Shown: piece after piece, positions 43,716 through 52,402 of the stretch | How positions within the stretch are numbered: position 1 is the stretch's first letter | How the letters are laid out: each line of letters starts with the position of its first letter | NCBI RefSeq assembly: GCF_030123405.1 | Contig: NZ_CP126110.1 | Span: 5,456,001-5,520,000 of the forward strand | Direction of reading: 5' to 3' | DNA: 64,000 bases | DNA from: Neobacillus sp. WH10 | Lineage (GTDB): Bacteria > Bacillota > Bacilli > Bacillales > Cytobacillaceae | The notes under the pieces: model-generated | The model's input: the letters and a program-made list of their open reading frames with translations, nothing else | Databases searched by the model: none | Told to the model about the DNA's origin: nothing | Made by a program: the position numbers and the translations under genes

Positions 43716-44756
43716 TTAAATAGCGCCAACTAATTCTTTTTCAGGTTTAAACACTTCTGCTAATACCATTTCTAATTCAGCTTTAACTTCTTCAACTTTT
43801 GCAGCATCTGGTTTATTCAAGCCTAAGAAATAGACGAGAAGGCCACGCATTGCGGTAAGTCTGTTTTCTGCTTCATCGAAAACGACTGAGAAATTGGAAT
43901 CAATAACTTCATCTGTTACTTCTTCACCACGAGATGCAGGTAAACAGTGCATAAATTTGACACTAGGTTTTGCTTTTTTGATAAGATCCATAGTAACTTG
44001 ATATTTAGGATAGAAGATCGCCAATCTTTCTTCTTCTGATAATTCAGCATCGTATAGGCCATACCATACATCTGTGTAGACAAAATCAGCATCTTTTAAA
44101 GCTTCATCAGCATTATCCGTGATATAGAAGCTGCCGCCTGAAACCTTGCAATTTTCTTCTAAAATCTTAATATGGTTTTCTCTCAACTGATAACCTTTTG
44201 GTCCAAAATGGACAAAGTTCATCCCCATTTTCGTTGTGATAAATCCAAGTGAGGCACAAACTTGAGTTGCATCTCCAACAAACACTACTTTGCAATCTTC
44301 TAATTTTTTGCCTGCTGGAAGGTGCTCGATCATTGTAATAAGGTCACCCATTTCTTGAGTTGGATGGTTATAATCAGACATGGCATTAATAACAGGGATT
44401 GTTGAATTATTAGCTAAATCTACCACTGATTTGTGTCTGTCTACACGAGCCATCAAAATATCTACTAATCTAGAAAGAACACGGCTTGTATCTTCAATTG
44501 TTTCATGTCCTCCAAGTTGGATTTGACCTGGTGCTAAATATTGTGCATGTCCTCCAAGCTGTTCCATTGCTGTTTCAAATGATACACGTGTTCTTGTTGA
44601 AGATTGTTGAAAAATCATGCCTAATGTTTTATTTTTAAGAAGCTGTGGATAGTATCCAGCTTTAATGCACTTTTTAAGTGTAATAGATAAGTTAGCAATA
44701 TCCTTTAATTCTTTCTTAGAGAAATCATTTGTGTCGATAAAGTGTTTTACAGTCAT
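43716..44756 (-). CDS. ptcA: Putrescine carbamoyltransferase
   Basis: Converts N-carbamoylputrescine and phosphate to putrescine and carbamoyl phosphate. The protein has 346 residues from the ATG at 44756 (AAGGAGGAAA upstream). The carbamoyl-phosphate motif SSTRTR is at 52-57; HPTQEMGDL and the C-terminal HCLPASRGEEVTD are present. Long blocks (QSSTRTRVSFETAMEQLGG, GQIQLGGHETIEDTSR, DVWYGLY) agree with the Enterococcus agmatine-pathway enzyme as I recall it, and the YGLY motif favours putrescine over ornithine. Neighbouring aguA and carbamate kinase genes settle the assignment. Confidence 0.92.
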   Translation of the reverse strand: MTVKHFIDTNDFSKKELKDIANLSITLKKCIKAGYYPQLLKNKTLGMIFQQSSTRTRVSFETAMEQLGGHAQYLAPGQIQLGGHETIEDTSRVLSRLVDILMARVDRHKSVVDLANNSTIPVINAMSDYNHPTQEMGDLITMIEHLPAGKKLEDCKVVFVGDATQVCASLGFITTKMGMNFVHFGPKGYQLRENHIKILEENCKVSGGSFYITDNADEALKDADFVYTDVWYGLYDAELSEEERLAIFYPKYQVTMDLIKKAKPSVKFMHCLPASRGEEVTDEVIDSNFSVVFDEAENRLTAMRGLLVYFLGLNKPDAAKVEEVKAELEMVLAEVFKPEKELVGAI

Positions 44757-44973
44757 TGTTATTTCCTCCTTAAGCATTAAGCGATTAGTTATTGCTTTAT
44801 AATTAAATGAATGTATCCGTTATTGGCAGGATTTCAATTTTACTTTTTTTATTAATTGATTCTTTTTATTAAAATTCTAATTACGGAATTTTACTATTTT
44901 CGTTATGAATTGCGGCTCAAAAAAGCTAGGCCTTTTCTATTAATCACCTCCTTTAAAGGCAGCGCAAAAGATG

Positions 44974-45936
44974 CTATCTTACTAATTGAATCGGCAATTC
45001 ATCTGTAATCAATGTTCCTGTTAGGCCTTTTATAGCTAATGAGGCTTTTTCCAAAGAGGCAATAACCGCTTTTCTGTTTTTTCCGCTTTGGGCAAATTGA
45101 ATAGCAGCCTCTACTTTAGGAAGCATGCTTCCAGGTGCAAAATGTCCCTCATTGCAATAATCTTGTGCTTGTTTTACGTTAATCTCGGATAACTCAGTTT
45201 GATTCGGTTTCCCCCAATTGATCGATACTCTGTCAATGGCAGTTAGGATAAATAGGAAATCGGCATCTACTAGCTCCGCTAATTTTGCAGAAGCAAAATC
45301 TTTATCTATTACAGCTGCTACACTTTGATAATCGCCATTATCGTCTATTACAACCGGTATACCTCCTCCTCCACATGCAATGACAATAAATTCTTGATTA
45401 AGAAGACTTAAAATGGAATCACGTTCAACAATATCAACCGGTTTTGGTGATGCCACCATTTTGCGCCATCCTCTGCCAGCATCTTCTGCATAAACTTCAC
45501 CAGGGTGGTTCTCCATTAAGGTTTTCGCAGTTGCTTCATCATAATATCCGCCAATTGGCTTTGTAGGGTTTGAGAAAGCAGGGTCATTTCCATTAACGAC
45601 AACCTGCGTTACAATTGTTCCAACTTGCCAAGGCATACCTTGTTTTCTCAATTCTTTTTTGATTCCATTTTGCAGATGGAAGCCAATATATCCTTGGCTC
45701 ATTGCTGAACACTCTGGAAGATCCATCTGGACAATTTTTTCATCTATCTTTGAAGATTTTTCAAATGCCAGCTGAATCATACCTACTTGGGGACCATTTC
45801 CATGGCTAATTATAATCTCATGACCTTCTTTAATCAGATTTACTAGAGCATGAGCAGCTTCATCAATGCATCGTTTTTGCTCGATAGGTGTATTGCCAAG
45901 AGCATTACCTCCTAGAGCTATTACAATTCTTGACAT
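44974..45936 (-). CDS. arcC: Carbamate kinase
   Basis: Uses carbamoyl phosphate from the preceding step to make ATP from ADP, releasing ammonia and CO2. The protein has 320 residues of the amino-acid kinase fold: IALGGNALG at the N-terminus, SHGNGPQVG (phosphate loop), ACGGGGIPV and DKDFASAKLAELVDADFLF. It is the energy-yielding step of the agmatine deiminase pathway (often named AguC in such operons). Spacing to the neighbouring genes is about 110 and 220 bases, so some internal processing or extra promoter is possible. Confidence 0.94.
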   Translation of the reverse strand: MSRIVIALGGNALGNTPIEQKRCIDEAAHALVNLIKEGHEIIISHGNGPQVGMIQLAFEKSSKIDEKIVQMDLPECSAMSQGYIGFHLQNGIKKELRKQGMPWQVGTIVTQVVVNGNDPAFSNPTKPIGGYYDEATAKTLMENHPGEVYAEDAGRGWRKMVASPKPVDIVERDSILSLLNQEFIVIACGGGGIPVVIDDNGDYQSVAAVIDKDFASAKLAELVDADFLFILTAIDRVSINWGKPNQTELSEINVKQAQDYCNEGHFAPGSMLPKVEAAIQFAQSGKNRKAVIASLEKASLAIKGLTGTLITDELPIQLVR

Positions 45937-46043
45937 TTTAGATTACCTCTTTCTGTCATTCTAAATAGTTGTTTTCAAGCAGTTTTTTTATCCCATTCAA
46001 TAGATTCGTACGTAATTAAAAGGGTTTGGAACCTGATAGAATT

Positions 46044-47177
46044 TTAGCTTTGCAACACTAATGTTTTTCCTGCCGGGACACTTAAAGGCTGCTGCTGCGT
46101 AATACAATGGATGTTTCCGCCGCCAAGGAGGATTTCTCTTGCATAAACCCCTACTACTTTACGATCAGGATATAATTCTCTGAACAACGCTAATGCTTTT
46201 TCATCATTTGGATCGTTAAATAGAGGGATAATTACGCCTCCGTTTGCAGTGTAGTAGTTTGCATAAGAAGCAGCTAATCGGTCACCCTCGATACGAGGCA
46301 GCGTTCCGTCTACACTATCTACACCTTCGCTTTCTTCTTTTGTAATCAAAACTGGTGATGGGATATGCAATTTATGAATTTTAAATTTACGCCCCTTCGC
46401 ATCTGTTTCCCTTGTTAAAATGTCATAACATTCTTTGGAAATTTCATATTGCGGGTCCGTTTCATCATCTGTCCAAGCTAAAACCACTTCACTTGGCCGT
46501 ACATAGTTAAAAATATTATCAACATGACCGTTTGTTTCATCTAGATAAATCCCGCGTTTTAGCCAAATAACTTTTTCAACATTTAAAAAGTCTTTTAAAA
46601 TGTTCTCGATTTCCTGTTTGGATAAATTTGGATTACGACCCTCACTCAGCAGGCATTCTTCCGTTACGATCACTGTGCCTTCACCGTCAACATGGATAGA
46701 TCCGCCTTCAAGTACAAAGTTTTTTAATCGATATCTGTCCTTGCCCTCAAGATCGCAAACCTTTTGTGCTACACTATCATCAGCATCCCAAGGGAAATAA
46801 AGTCCATCGACAAGTCCGCCCCAAGAATTAAATGCCCAGTCTACTCCACGAACATCACCAGTTTCATCATTTACGACAAATGTTGGACCGACGTCGCGCA
46901 TCCAAGCATCGTCAGTAGTCATTTCGACTACACGAATATTTTCAGGCAACATGTTGCGGGCGGTATCATATTGTACCCGGCTGGCAACCATAGTCACTGG
47001 TTCAAATTCAGAAATTGCTTTTGCAACATCGACAAATGCGTGTTGGGCAGGCTTTCCACCGAAGCGCCAATTATCAGTCCGTTCTGGCCAAATCATCCAG
47101 CATCCATCATGGCTCTCAAATTCCCCTGGCATACGATATCCGTCTTTTTTAGGATGACTATGCAACGTTTTCATCAT
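46044..47177 (-). CDS. aguA: Agmatine deiminase
   Basis: Hydrolyses agmatine to N-carbamoylputrescine and ammonia. The protein has 377 residues from the ATG at 47177 (GAGGAG 6 bases upstream), overlapping the permease end by 20 bases. Guanidine-modifying enzyme motifs: MPGEFESHDGCWMIWPERTD at the N-terminus, DAWMRDVGPTFVV, LEGGSIHVDGEGT (catalytic His), and GGGNIHCITQQQP with the nucleophilic Cys near the C-terminus. All catalytic residues are present. Confidence 0.95.
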   Translation of the reverse strand: MMKTLHSHPKKDGYRMPGEFESHDGCWMIWPERTDNWRFGGKPAQHAFVDVAKAISEFEPVTMVASRVQYDTARNMLPENIRVVEMTTDDAWMRDVGPTFVVNDETGDVRGVDWAFNSWGGLVDGLYFPWDADDSVAQKVCDLEGKDRYRLKNFVLEGGSIHVDGEGTVIVTEECLLSEGRNPNLSKQEIENILKDFLNVEKVIWLKRGIYLDETNGHVDNIFNYVRPSEVVLAWTDDETDPQYEISKECYDILTRETDAKGRKFKIHKLHIPSPVLITKEESEGVDSVDGTLPRIEGDRLAASYANYYTANGGVIIPLFNDPNDEKALALFRELYPDRKVVGVYAREILLGGGNIHCITQQQPLSVPAGKTLVLQS

Positions 47178-48564
47178 GAACATCTCCTCTACCATTTCTT
47201 TTTTGTTTCAGACTTCTATGAATGAATATTTCTCCAGCTATTACCGCGATAATCGTACCTATAAGTAGTGGCATTTTAGACATTATTTCTTCTTCACTAA
47301 AATCAAGTGGTACTATCGTGAAAATGACGGAAGAAACTAATAACACAAGTGGTACATAGGTAATAATCTTCAGTAGAGCCCCTGTTGCCTTTACCTTGAA
47401 TGGGCGTTCCCGATCTGGATCAATTTTCCGCAGTTTTAGGAAAGCTGGGAACATAAAGATATAGGATGCGAGCAGAGTGACTAAGTTTAATGCAAAGAAG
47501 CTCCAGAAAATATCCTCTAAACCGAAATGATTCATAACAGGAATAAGCAATACTAGAATGGAGGCTATTATTCCATTTAGTAATGGAGCACCAATCGGCA
47601 TGTCTGTCTTCTCACTTTTCCATTTAAAAATCTTAGGTAAACTGTTGTTTTCACTGGCATAGAGTGCCACATAGTTTACCCCGTATGCCCACGAGATAAG
47701 GTTCGCTGCCAATGTGAACAGGAACATTAAACCGACAATTGTTACAAACCAGCCGCCAGCTGGGCCAAGTAATATCGAGAAGCTATCAATCAAACCGCTA
47801 TCAGTAGTAAGCTGGTCAAATGGAACTGCAACACCAACTCCGAAAGCTGCCAGCAAATAAAACACAGCAATTAATATTCCGCCCATTATAAGTGCTTTCG
47901 GTATATCTTTCTGTGGATTATTCATTTCACCTGACATCGATGCTACTACCTCAAAACCAAGGAAATTGAAGATAATAACCGACAAGAATGAAAGACTTGT
48001 AATATCAAGCGAAGGCATCATTGTTTTAATGGTGAACGTGTTTGCTAAGCCTTTTGTTACTGCAAAATAAATGCCAATTGCACCAAGACTCACCATAATA
48101 AACACTTTAAAAATAGCTGCCAAGTTCAAAATCCATTTGCTGTCACTAATTCGGAGCAGGCTGACTCCCGTTACAAGCCAAATAAAAACTAATGAGATTA
48201 ATATGGTACTGACCACGCCAAATTTATAACCGAAAACTTGTGTTATCGTCGTTGGGACAAGTACTGCAAGGGATCCCATCCAAAGTGGATAATTGATCCA
48301 ATAATACCAAGCCACCCTACCGCCATTTCTTGGGCCGAAAGCACGTTTCACCCAATCATAGATCCCGCCTTCATCATCATAGGTCGTTCCAAGCTCTGCC
48401 GAAACTAAACCATATGGCAAGAAGAAGCCAAGCAATAGCAGTATCCACCAGAAAAATTGGGATGGTCCAACAGCTGCAGCTGGGGCAACAGATTCTGCTA
48501 CAAGAACAACTGTTACAGCCATAAGTACTGAGTCAAATAAACGAAGCTTTTTTTTATTTTCCAT
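47158..48564 (-). CDS. APC-family permease, probable agmatine/putrescine antiporter
   Basis: The protein has 468 residues from the ATG at 48564 (GGAGTG 6 bases upstream); the longer frame to 48588 lacks a site. It has twelve or so membrane segments and the APC pattern (SVAPAAAVGPSQFF in helix 1, FNFLGFEVVASMSGEMNNPQKDIPKAL in helix 6-7). Being the first gene before aguA, it most likely exchanges agmatine for putrescine (AguD role), but glutamate/GABA-type antiporters belong to the same family, so the substrate is inferred from context. Confidence 0.85.
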   Translation of the reverse strand: MENKKKLRLFDSVLMAVTVVLVAESVAPAAAVGPSQFFWWILLLLGFFLPYGLVSAELGTTYDDEGGIYDWVKRAFGPRNGGRVAWYYWINYPLWMGSLAVLVPTTITQVFGYKFGVVSTILISLVFIWLVTGVSLLRISDSKWILNLAAIFKVFIMVSLGAIGIYFAVTKGLANTFTIKTMMPSLDITSLSFLSVIIFNFLGFEVVASMSGEMNNPQKDIPKALIMGGILIAVFYLLAAFGVGVAVPFDQLTTDSGLIDSFSILLGPAGGWFVTIVGLMFLFTLAANLISWAYGVNYVALYASENNSLPKIFKWKSEKTDMPIGAPLLNGIIASILVLLIPVMNHFGLEDIFWSFFALNLVTLLASYIFMFPAFLKLRKIDPDRERPFKVKATGALLKIITYVPLVLLVSSVIFTIVPLDFSEEEIMSKMPLLIGTIIAVIAGEIFIHRSLKQKRNGRGDVHDENVA

Positions 48565-48674
48565 AGTTGACACTCCATGTAAACTCATTTTTTACATACA
48601 CGATATTTGCGAACATTTCTGCAGTAATGTTTACACCCCTATACTAATGCTGAACATTTGCTATGAACATAGCT

Positions 48675-48688
48675 TTTAAGCGTTTAGA
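48675..48688. promoter_or_regulatory. Candidate cre site (CcpA) upstream of the agmatine operon
   Basis: TTTAAGCGTTTAGA matches the strong cre form TGTAAGCGTTTACA at 12 of 14 positions. It lies about 110 bases before the permease start. Carbon catabolite control of agmatine deiminase operons is known in lactic acid bacteria. Confidence 0.5.
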
Positions 48689-48711
48689 TTCCGGGGCGAT
48701 AATATTAAAAA

Positions 48712-48732
48712 ATGTTCCAAAACATGAAACAT
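48712..48732. promoter_or_regulatory. Second copy of the palindromic operator
   Basis: ATGTTCCA-AAACA-TGAAACAT: 8-bp arms with one mismatch and the same AAACA spacer as the larger palindrome at 48764-48802. The two centres are 61 bases apart. Probably bound by the RpiR-family regulator encoded next door. Confidence 0.6.
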
Positions 48733-48763
48733 TTCCCCGTAAAAAAGCAGGTAATTCCTGTGC

Positions 48764-48802
48764 TTGTAAAACATGTTTCAAAACATGAAACATGTTTTAC
48801 AA
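48764..48802. promoter_or_regulatory. Perfect 17-bp-arm palindrome, likely operator of the agmatine operon
   Basis: The arms TTGTAAAACATGTTTCA (48764-48780) and TGAAACATGTTTTACAA (48786-48802) are exact complements around AAACA. Each arm also holds the self-palindrome AACATGTT. Located between the RpiR gene terminator and the permease promoter region. Confidence 0.7.
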
Positions 48803-48808
48803 CACAAC

Positions 48809-48857
48809 AAAAAGAGGTCCCTAAACTATGTTTTTCATAGTTTAGAGACCTCTTTTT
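48809..48857 (-). terminator. Terminator of the RpiR-family gene
   Basis: A 22-bp stem (AAAAAGAGGTCCCTAAACTA and its complement, one mismatch) with a short T loop; the A/T-rich ends give a T tract in both directions. Confidence 0.85.
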
Positions 48858-48896
48858 GAAGTAAACGTTCAGAAGAAAATCTAATTGTCTATACTC

Positions 48897-49664
48897 TTAT
48901 TCTATTATTTTTTCCATATATTTATAGGCAATTAATTCAATAATACTAATCATCGAGATTCTTGATGTCATATCTATTTCGTTAAACTGGATATAGTCTG
49001 CAAACACATACAGATTAATATGGCTCATGTTTTGTACAGGATTATTATTTGCTGATGTAATGGATACAACGGTCGCTTTCGATTTAATGTTTAACTGTTC
49101 TATATCCCAGATCAATTCTTTATCTTCTCCCCCGTACGATAAAAAGAAAACAAGGTCGGAGTTTCGAATTCCATTTAACAACATTTTGCGAAAATAGTGA
49201 TCCTCTGGGAAAACTACTTCAAAACCAAGACCTGAAAAAAGATATTCAAAATAATGGCCGATACTTTTGTTTAACCCGCGAGCCATAACAACGATTCTTG
49301 GCTTTTCCTTTAGGATTTCGATAATTTTATCCACTTTCTCCTCGTCAAGCACACGAACAGATTCATAAATATTTTTTAAATACTCAATTCGATATTTTTC
49401 CTGGTCAACAACAAACGGATTCGTATTTTCTTGAATATTTAAATCCGTATATTTAATAATGGCATTAAAATCACTATATCCAGAAAAGCCAATTTTTCTT
49501 AGGAAACGAATTATAGTCGCCGGGGATACATAGCATTTTGCCGCCAATTCACGAATCGTACTTCTCTTTACTTCGTCCATATTTCGAATTATGTAGTTAT
49601 AAAGTTCCTTTTCGCTATTGTTCAAAGTATTAATATGCTTTGATGTGATTTCAAAAAAATCCAT
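48897..49664 (-). CDS. MurR/RpiR family transcriptional regulator
   Basis: The protein has 255 residues from the ATG at 49664 (GGAAGGTG upstream). The N-terminal helix-turn-helix (about residues 1-80) contains STIRELAAKCYVSPATIIRF followed by LRKIGFSGYSDF, the RpiR signature. The C-terminal SIS domain (about 110-250) includes IVVMARGLNKSIG and FFLSYGGEDKEL. RpiR regulators usually sense phosphosugars; here the neighbourhood suggests control of the agmatine operon through the palindromes at 48712 and 48764, and the effector may differ. Confidence 0.88.
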   Translation of the reverse strand: MDFFEITSKHINTLNNSEKELYNYIIRNMDEVKRSTIRELAAKCYVSPATIIRFLRKIGFSGYSDFNAIIKYTDLNIQENTNPFVVDQEKYRIEYLKNIYESVRVLDEEKVDKIIEILKEKPRIVVMARGLNKSIGHYFEYLFSGLGFEVVFPEDHYFRKMLLNGIRNSDLVFFLSYGGEDKELIWDIEQLNIKSKATVVSITSANNNPVQNMSHINLYVFADYIQFNEIDMTSRISMISIIELIAYKYMEKIIE

Positions 49665-49960
49665 TTTTTCACCTTCCAAAACCAATCGTTAAAATTTTCA
49701 CTTAGAGAAGTTTGAATAATTTAGTATCCTGAAACAAATTTAAGACATATTATACTGGTGGCTAATCCACTAATAATAGAATTCGTTTACTATCTTTTGA
49801 TTCTCTAAAAAAGCATGCCAATTAATACACATCCCGCTGAAACCGATGCCTGTCCAGAAATCTTTTCTATTATTTATCATTTTACATATCCTTTAAATTG
49901 AATGAATGTCAGTCATTTTGAAGCTAAACAAAAAGTATTGGATACTATCCAATAGCTTGT

Positions 49961-50545
49961 TTATGTTCTAAATAACGATCTTTTTAAGAAGTTAAATAGC
50001 TCAGTCTTATATACTTCTTGTGCATCATCTTGCTCATAGCTGATAAAATATCGTTCAGCAGCATTTTCAACAAGATTTATTATGATTCTAGCCGTCCATT
50101 TCACATTAATATCACTAATGATCTCTTTCTTGTTAATGGCATTCGTTATTATTTCCTCGAGCCAATGATAATAAGTCTGGTAGATTGCTTCCCATTTCTC
50201 CATTGAGTAATCGATAGCAAGTCCGGAATAACAGAGGACAATAACGTCTTTGTAGGCATCCGTAATATTAAAAGTTTCATCAATCATAATTTCTAAGATG
50301 TTCCAAAAATTATCTTTCCCTTGAATCTTTTCCTTAATTCCTTCTAGAGTAACAGTGAGAAGATTATCTGCAATAGCTGGTATTAAAGCCTTTTTTGAAG
50401 AGAAGTATAAGTAAAAAGTACCTTGTGCAACACCAGCCTTTTTTACGATATCTGAAATCGAAGTCTTATCAAGCCCTTTTTCAGAAATGACGTCAATAGC
50501 GGCATTCAAAATTTTATTATATTTCCCGTCATGCTTGCTCTCCAT
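49961..50545 (-). CDS. TetR/AcrR family transcriptional regulator
   Basis: The protein has 194 residues. The DNA-binding domain reads ILNAAIDVISEKGLDKTSIS, then DIVKKAGVAQGTFYLYFSSKKAL. The C-terminal effector domain is helical. A 25-base palindrome of FadR type lies immediately upstream, and a weaker copy just downstream of the gene. It follows the APC permease gene on the same strand, 99 bases away. Its ligand is unknown. Confidence 0.9.
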   Translation of the reverse strand: MESKHDGKYNKILNAAIDVISEKGLDKTSISDIVKKAGVAQGTFYLYFSSKKALIPAIADNLLTVTLEGIKEKIQGKDNFWNILEIMIDETFNITDAYKDVIVLCYSGLAIDYSMEKWEAIYQTYYHWLEEIITNAINKKEIISDINVKWTARIIINLVENAAERYFISYEQDDAQEVYKTELFNFLKRSLFRT

Positions 50546-50565
50546 ACGTTAATCACCTCTTCTCA

Positions 50566-50590
50566 AAAATGAATGACTATCATTCATTTT
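50566..50590. promoter_or_regulatory. Perfect palindrome upstream of the TetR gene
   Basis: The 11-bp arms AAAATGAATGA and TCATTCATTTT flank CTA. The core ATGAATGA-CTA-TCATTCAT resembles the B. subtilis FadR (YsiA) operator as I recall it. It lies about 20 bases before the start codon, ideal for autoregulation. A related partial site, TGAATGAATGTCAGTCATT, is at about 49899-49917. Confidence 0.7.
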
Positions 50591-50644
50591 ATTTTAACTT
50601 TAAAAAGATGTCAAAAAAACATATTTTCCCACTTAGGGTTTACT

Positions 50645-51982
50645 CTACAATTCAAGTTCTTCAAAGTCGATTTTTGGTGGTTTTTTTGTGAAAAAGCCTG
50701 TGGATATTACCAAATACAACACACCAAGCATCGCCCAAATAAACCCAATTAAAATAGACTGGAAATTAAGGTTGCTCCATAGAAAAATAATAAAGCATAG
50801 ACCAATTAGAGGGCCTATCAAATTACCAAAAGTAAATCCAAAGGAACGCGGCTTTTTAGTTCTAAAGTAATTTGTAATTACACATATGTTCACAAAGGAA
50901 AAGGCAGTAAAGGCACCGACATCAATAAGTGACGTTGCCAAAGTTAAATCTAAGAAAAGTGCTGAAAGAGCTAGCAGCCCAATAAATAGAATATTTAGTA
51001 CTGGCGAATTAAATTTAGGATGCAGGTATCCAAAGAACCGATTGGGCAGTACATTATCTCTTCCCATAGCATATAACATTCTGGAGGCACTTACTTGAGC
51101 TGCTAAACCAGAAGCAAATACCGAGAATAAGGCTCCAGCAGTGAATATAGATAAGAATAAATTTCCTCCAATTGTGTATGCAATTTGTGGGGAAGCACCT
51201 TCAATATTATGAAGCACAGAAACATCAGGAAAAAGAGATTGCATGAAGTAAGTAACCGTGAAGAAAAAGATCGCTCCTATTGAGCAAACTATAATAATAG
51301 CCTTAGGAATTGTCTTTCTCGGCTCAATCGTTTCTTCAGAAAGTGTAGTTATTGCATCAAATCCGATAAAGGATAAAGCGAGTAGCGCAGCACCTGAAAA
51401 AACATTAAAAAATTCCATACCAGATGGAAATAGCTCATTTAGATTAATAAAATGTTCCGGTCCCTTAATAATTGAACGAACATTAAGGTAAATGAAGAGT
51501 ATCACAACAATAAACTGAAATAACACAACCATTATATTCAATGAAGCTGCAAGCTTAACACCAAAGATATTTAATATACTAATCACAACTATAAGCCCTA
51601 CAATCCATATCCAACCAGGAACTTCAGGCAATACAGATGAAAGATATATTTTGGTTAGTAAGGCATTAACCATCGGCATAGCTAGATACGCAATGAAAGT
51701 GATCCATCCAACAATAATCCCTAAATATGGATTCAAAATATTTTTTGTATAAGTGTAAACCGATCCTGCAGTAGGATATTTTTTTACTAGTTTTCCATAG
51801 CTCATTGCGGTAAAAAGAATGGCAATAAAAACGACAATATAGGCAGCAGGTACATGTCCTGAAGATACCTTCGAGGCAATTCCAAAAGTATCAAACACAG
51901 CAAAGGGCGACATATAAGCAATTCCAATTGCTACGACATGCCTTAATTTTAACTTTCGCTGAAGCTGATTCGTTTCATTCAT
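50645..51982 (-). CDS. APC-family amino acid/amine permease
   Basis: The protein has 445 residues from the ATG at 51982 (AAAAGGG upstream), with about 12 membrane segments. APC motifs: VVAIGIAYMSPFAVFDTFGI in helix 1, FIGFDAITTLSEETIEPRKT at helix 6, and ALFSVFASGLAAQVSASRML in helix 8. It resembles putrescine/amino acid importers of the PuuP/APC superfamily by pattern only. Its location beside a polyamine operon makes a polyamine or related amino acid substrate plausible. The TetR gene downstream may control it. Confidence 0.85.
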   Translation of the reverse strand: MNETNQLQRKLKLRHVVAIGIAYMSPFAVFDTFGIASKVSSGHVPAAYIVVFIAILFTAMSYGKLVKKYPTAGSVYTYTKNILNPYLGIIVGWITFIAYLAMPMVNALLTKIYLSSVLPEVPGWIWIVGLIVVISILNIFGVKLAASLNIMVVLFQFIVVILFIYLNVRSIIKGPEHFINLNELFPSGMEFFNVFSGAALLALSFIGFDAITTLSEETIEPRKTIPKAIIIVCSIGAIFFFTVTYFMQSLFPDVSVLHNIEGASPQIAYTIGGNLFLSIFTAGALFSVFASGLAAQVSASRMLYAMGRDNVLPNRFFGYLHPKFNSPVLNILFIGLLALSALFLDLTLATSLIDVGAFTAFSFVNICVITNYFRTKKPRSFGFTFGNLIGPLIGLCFIIFLWSNLNFQSILIGFIWAMLGVLYLVISTGFFTKKPPKIDFEELEL

Positions 51983-52402
51983 AATAGGCACCCTTTTCAT
52001 ACTAGAATTTCTAATTTTTATGAATTATTGCTTCTATGTAATTGTCTAATGTGTAGAACCCCATCTTAAGGCCAAAGCCAGATTCTTTATACACTCCAAA
52101 ATGAGCAGCTACAACTGATATTATAGCAATTCACCCTCTTTTAATTTCTGGATGTTTTGTGAACATTTTTTATATTTTCCTCCAAAGCCTGCAGCTAAGC
52201 CATATGTGCTACAGTTAGAACGAAATTTCATCCTACATCTGTTAAACTTTGTTAATAAATTCTTATTTGCCTTCAAAATAATTAAATCCCTTTTTTGCTC
52301 TAGAGACTAATCCACCAATTTAATCAACAGTATCCAAGGAATAATGCTCATAATAATGGCTAAATTAATAAAAATTGGATTGAACCTAGGTGGAGCAGAA
52401 TA
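51983..52402. promoter_or_regulatory. Divergent promoter region; possible sigma-G -10 element before the ger operon
   Basis: About 420 bases of AT-rich DNA between the divergent permease and germination genes. CATAATA at 52349-52355, about 48 bases before the gerA start, matches the sigma-G/F -10 consensus (CATAMTA). A convincing -35 at the right distance is missing (GTATC at 52330 is only 14 bases away). Germinant receptor operons are usually sigma-G dependent, so this is a reasonable but weak candidate. I see nothing else here. Confidence 0.35.

Noticed and set aside
43716..44756. Ornithine carbamoyltransferase (arginine deiminase pathway)
   Set aside because: The general fold fits, but the YGLY motif, the close match to putrescine carbamoyltransferase and the aguA neighbour favour the agmatine pathway; no arginine deiminase gene is present.
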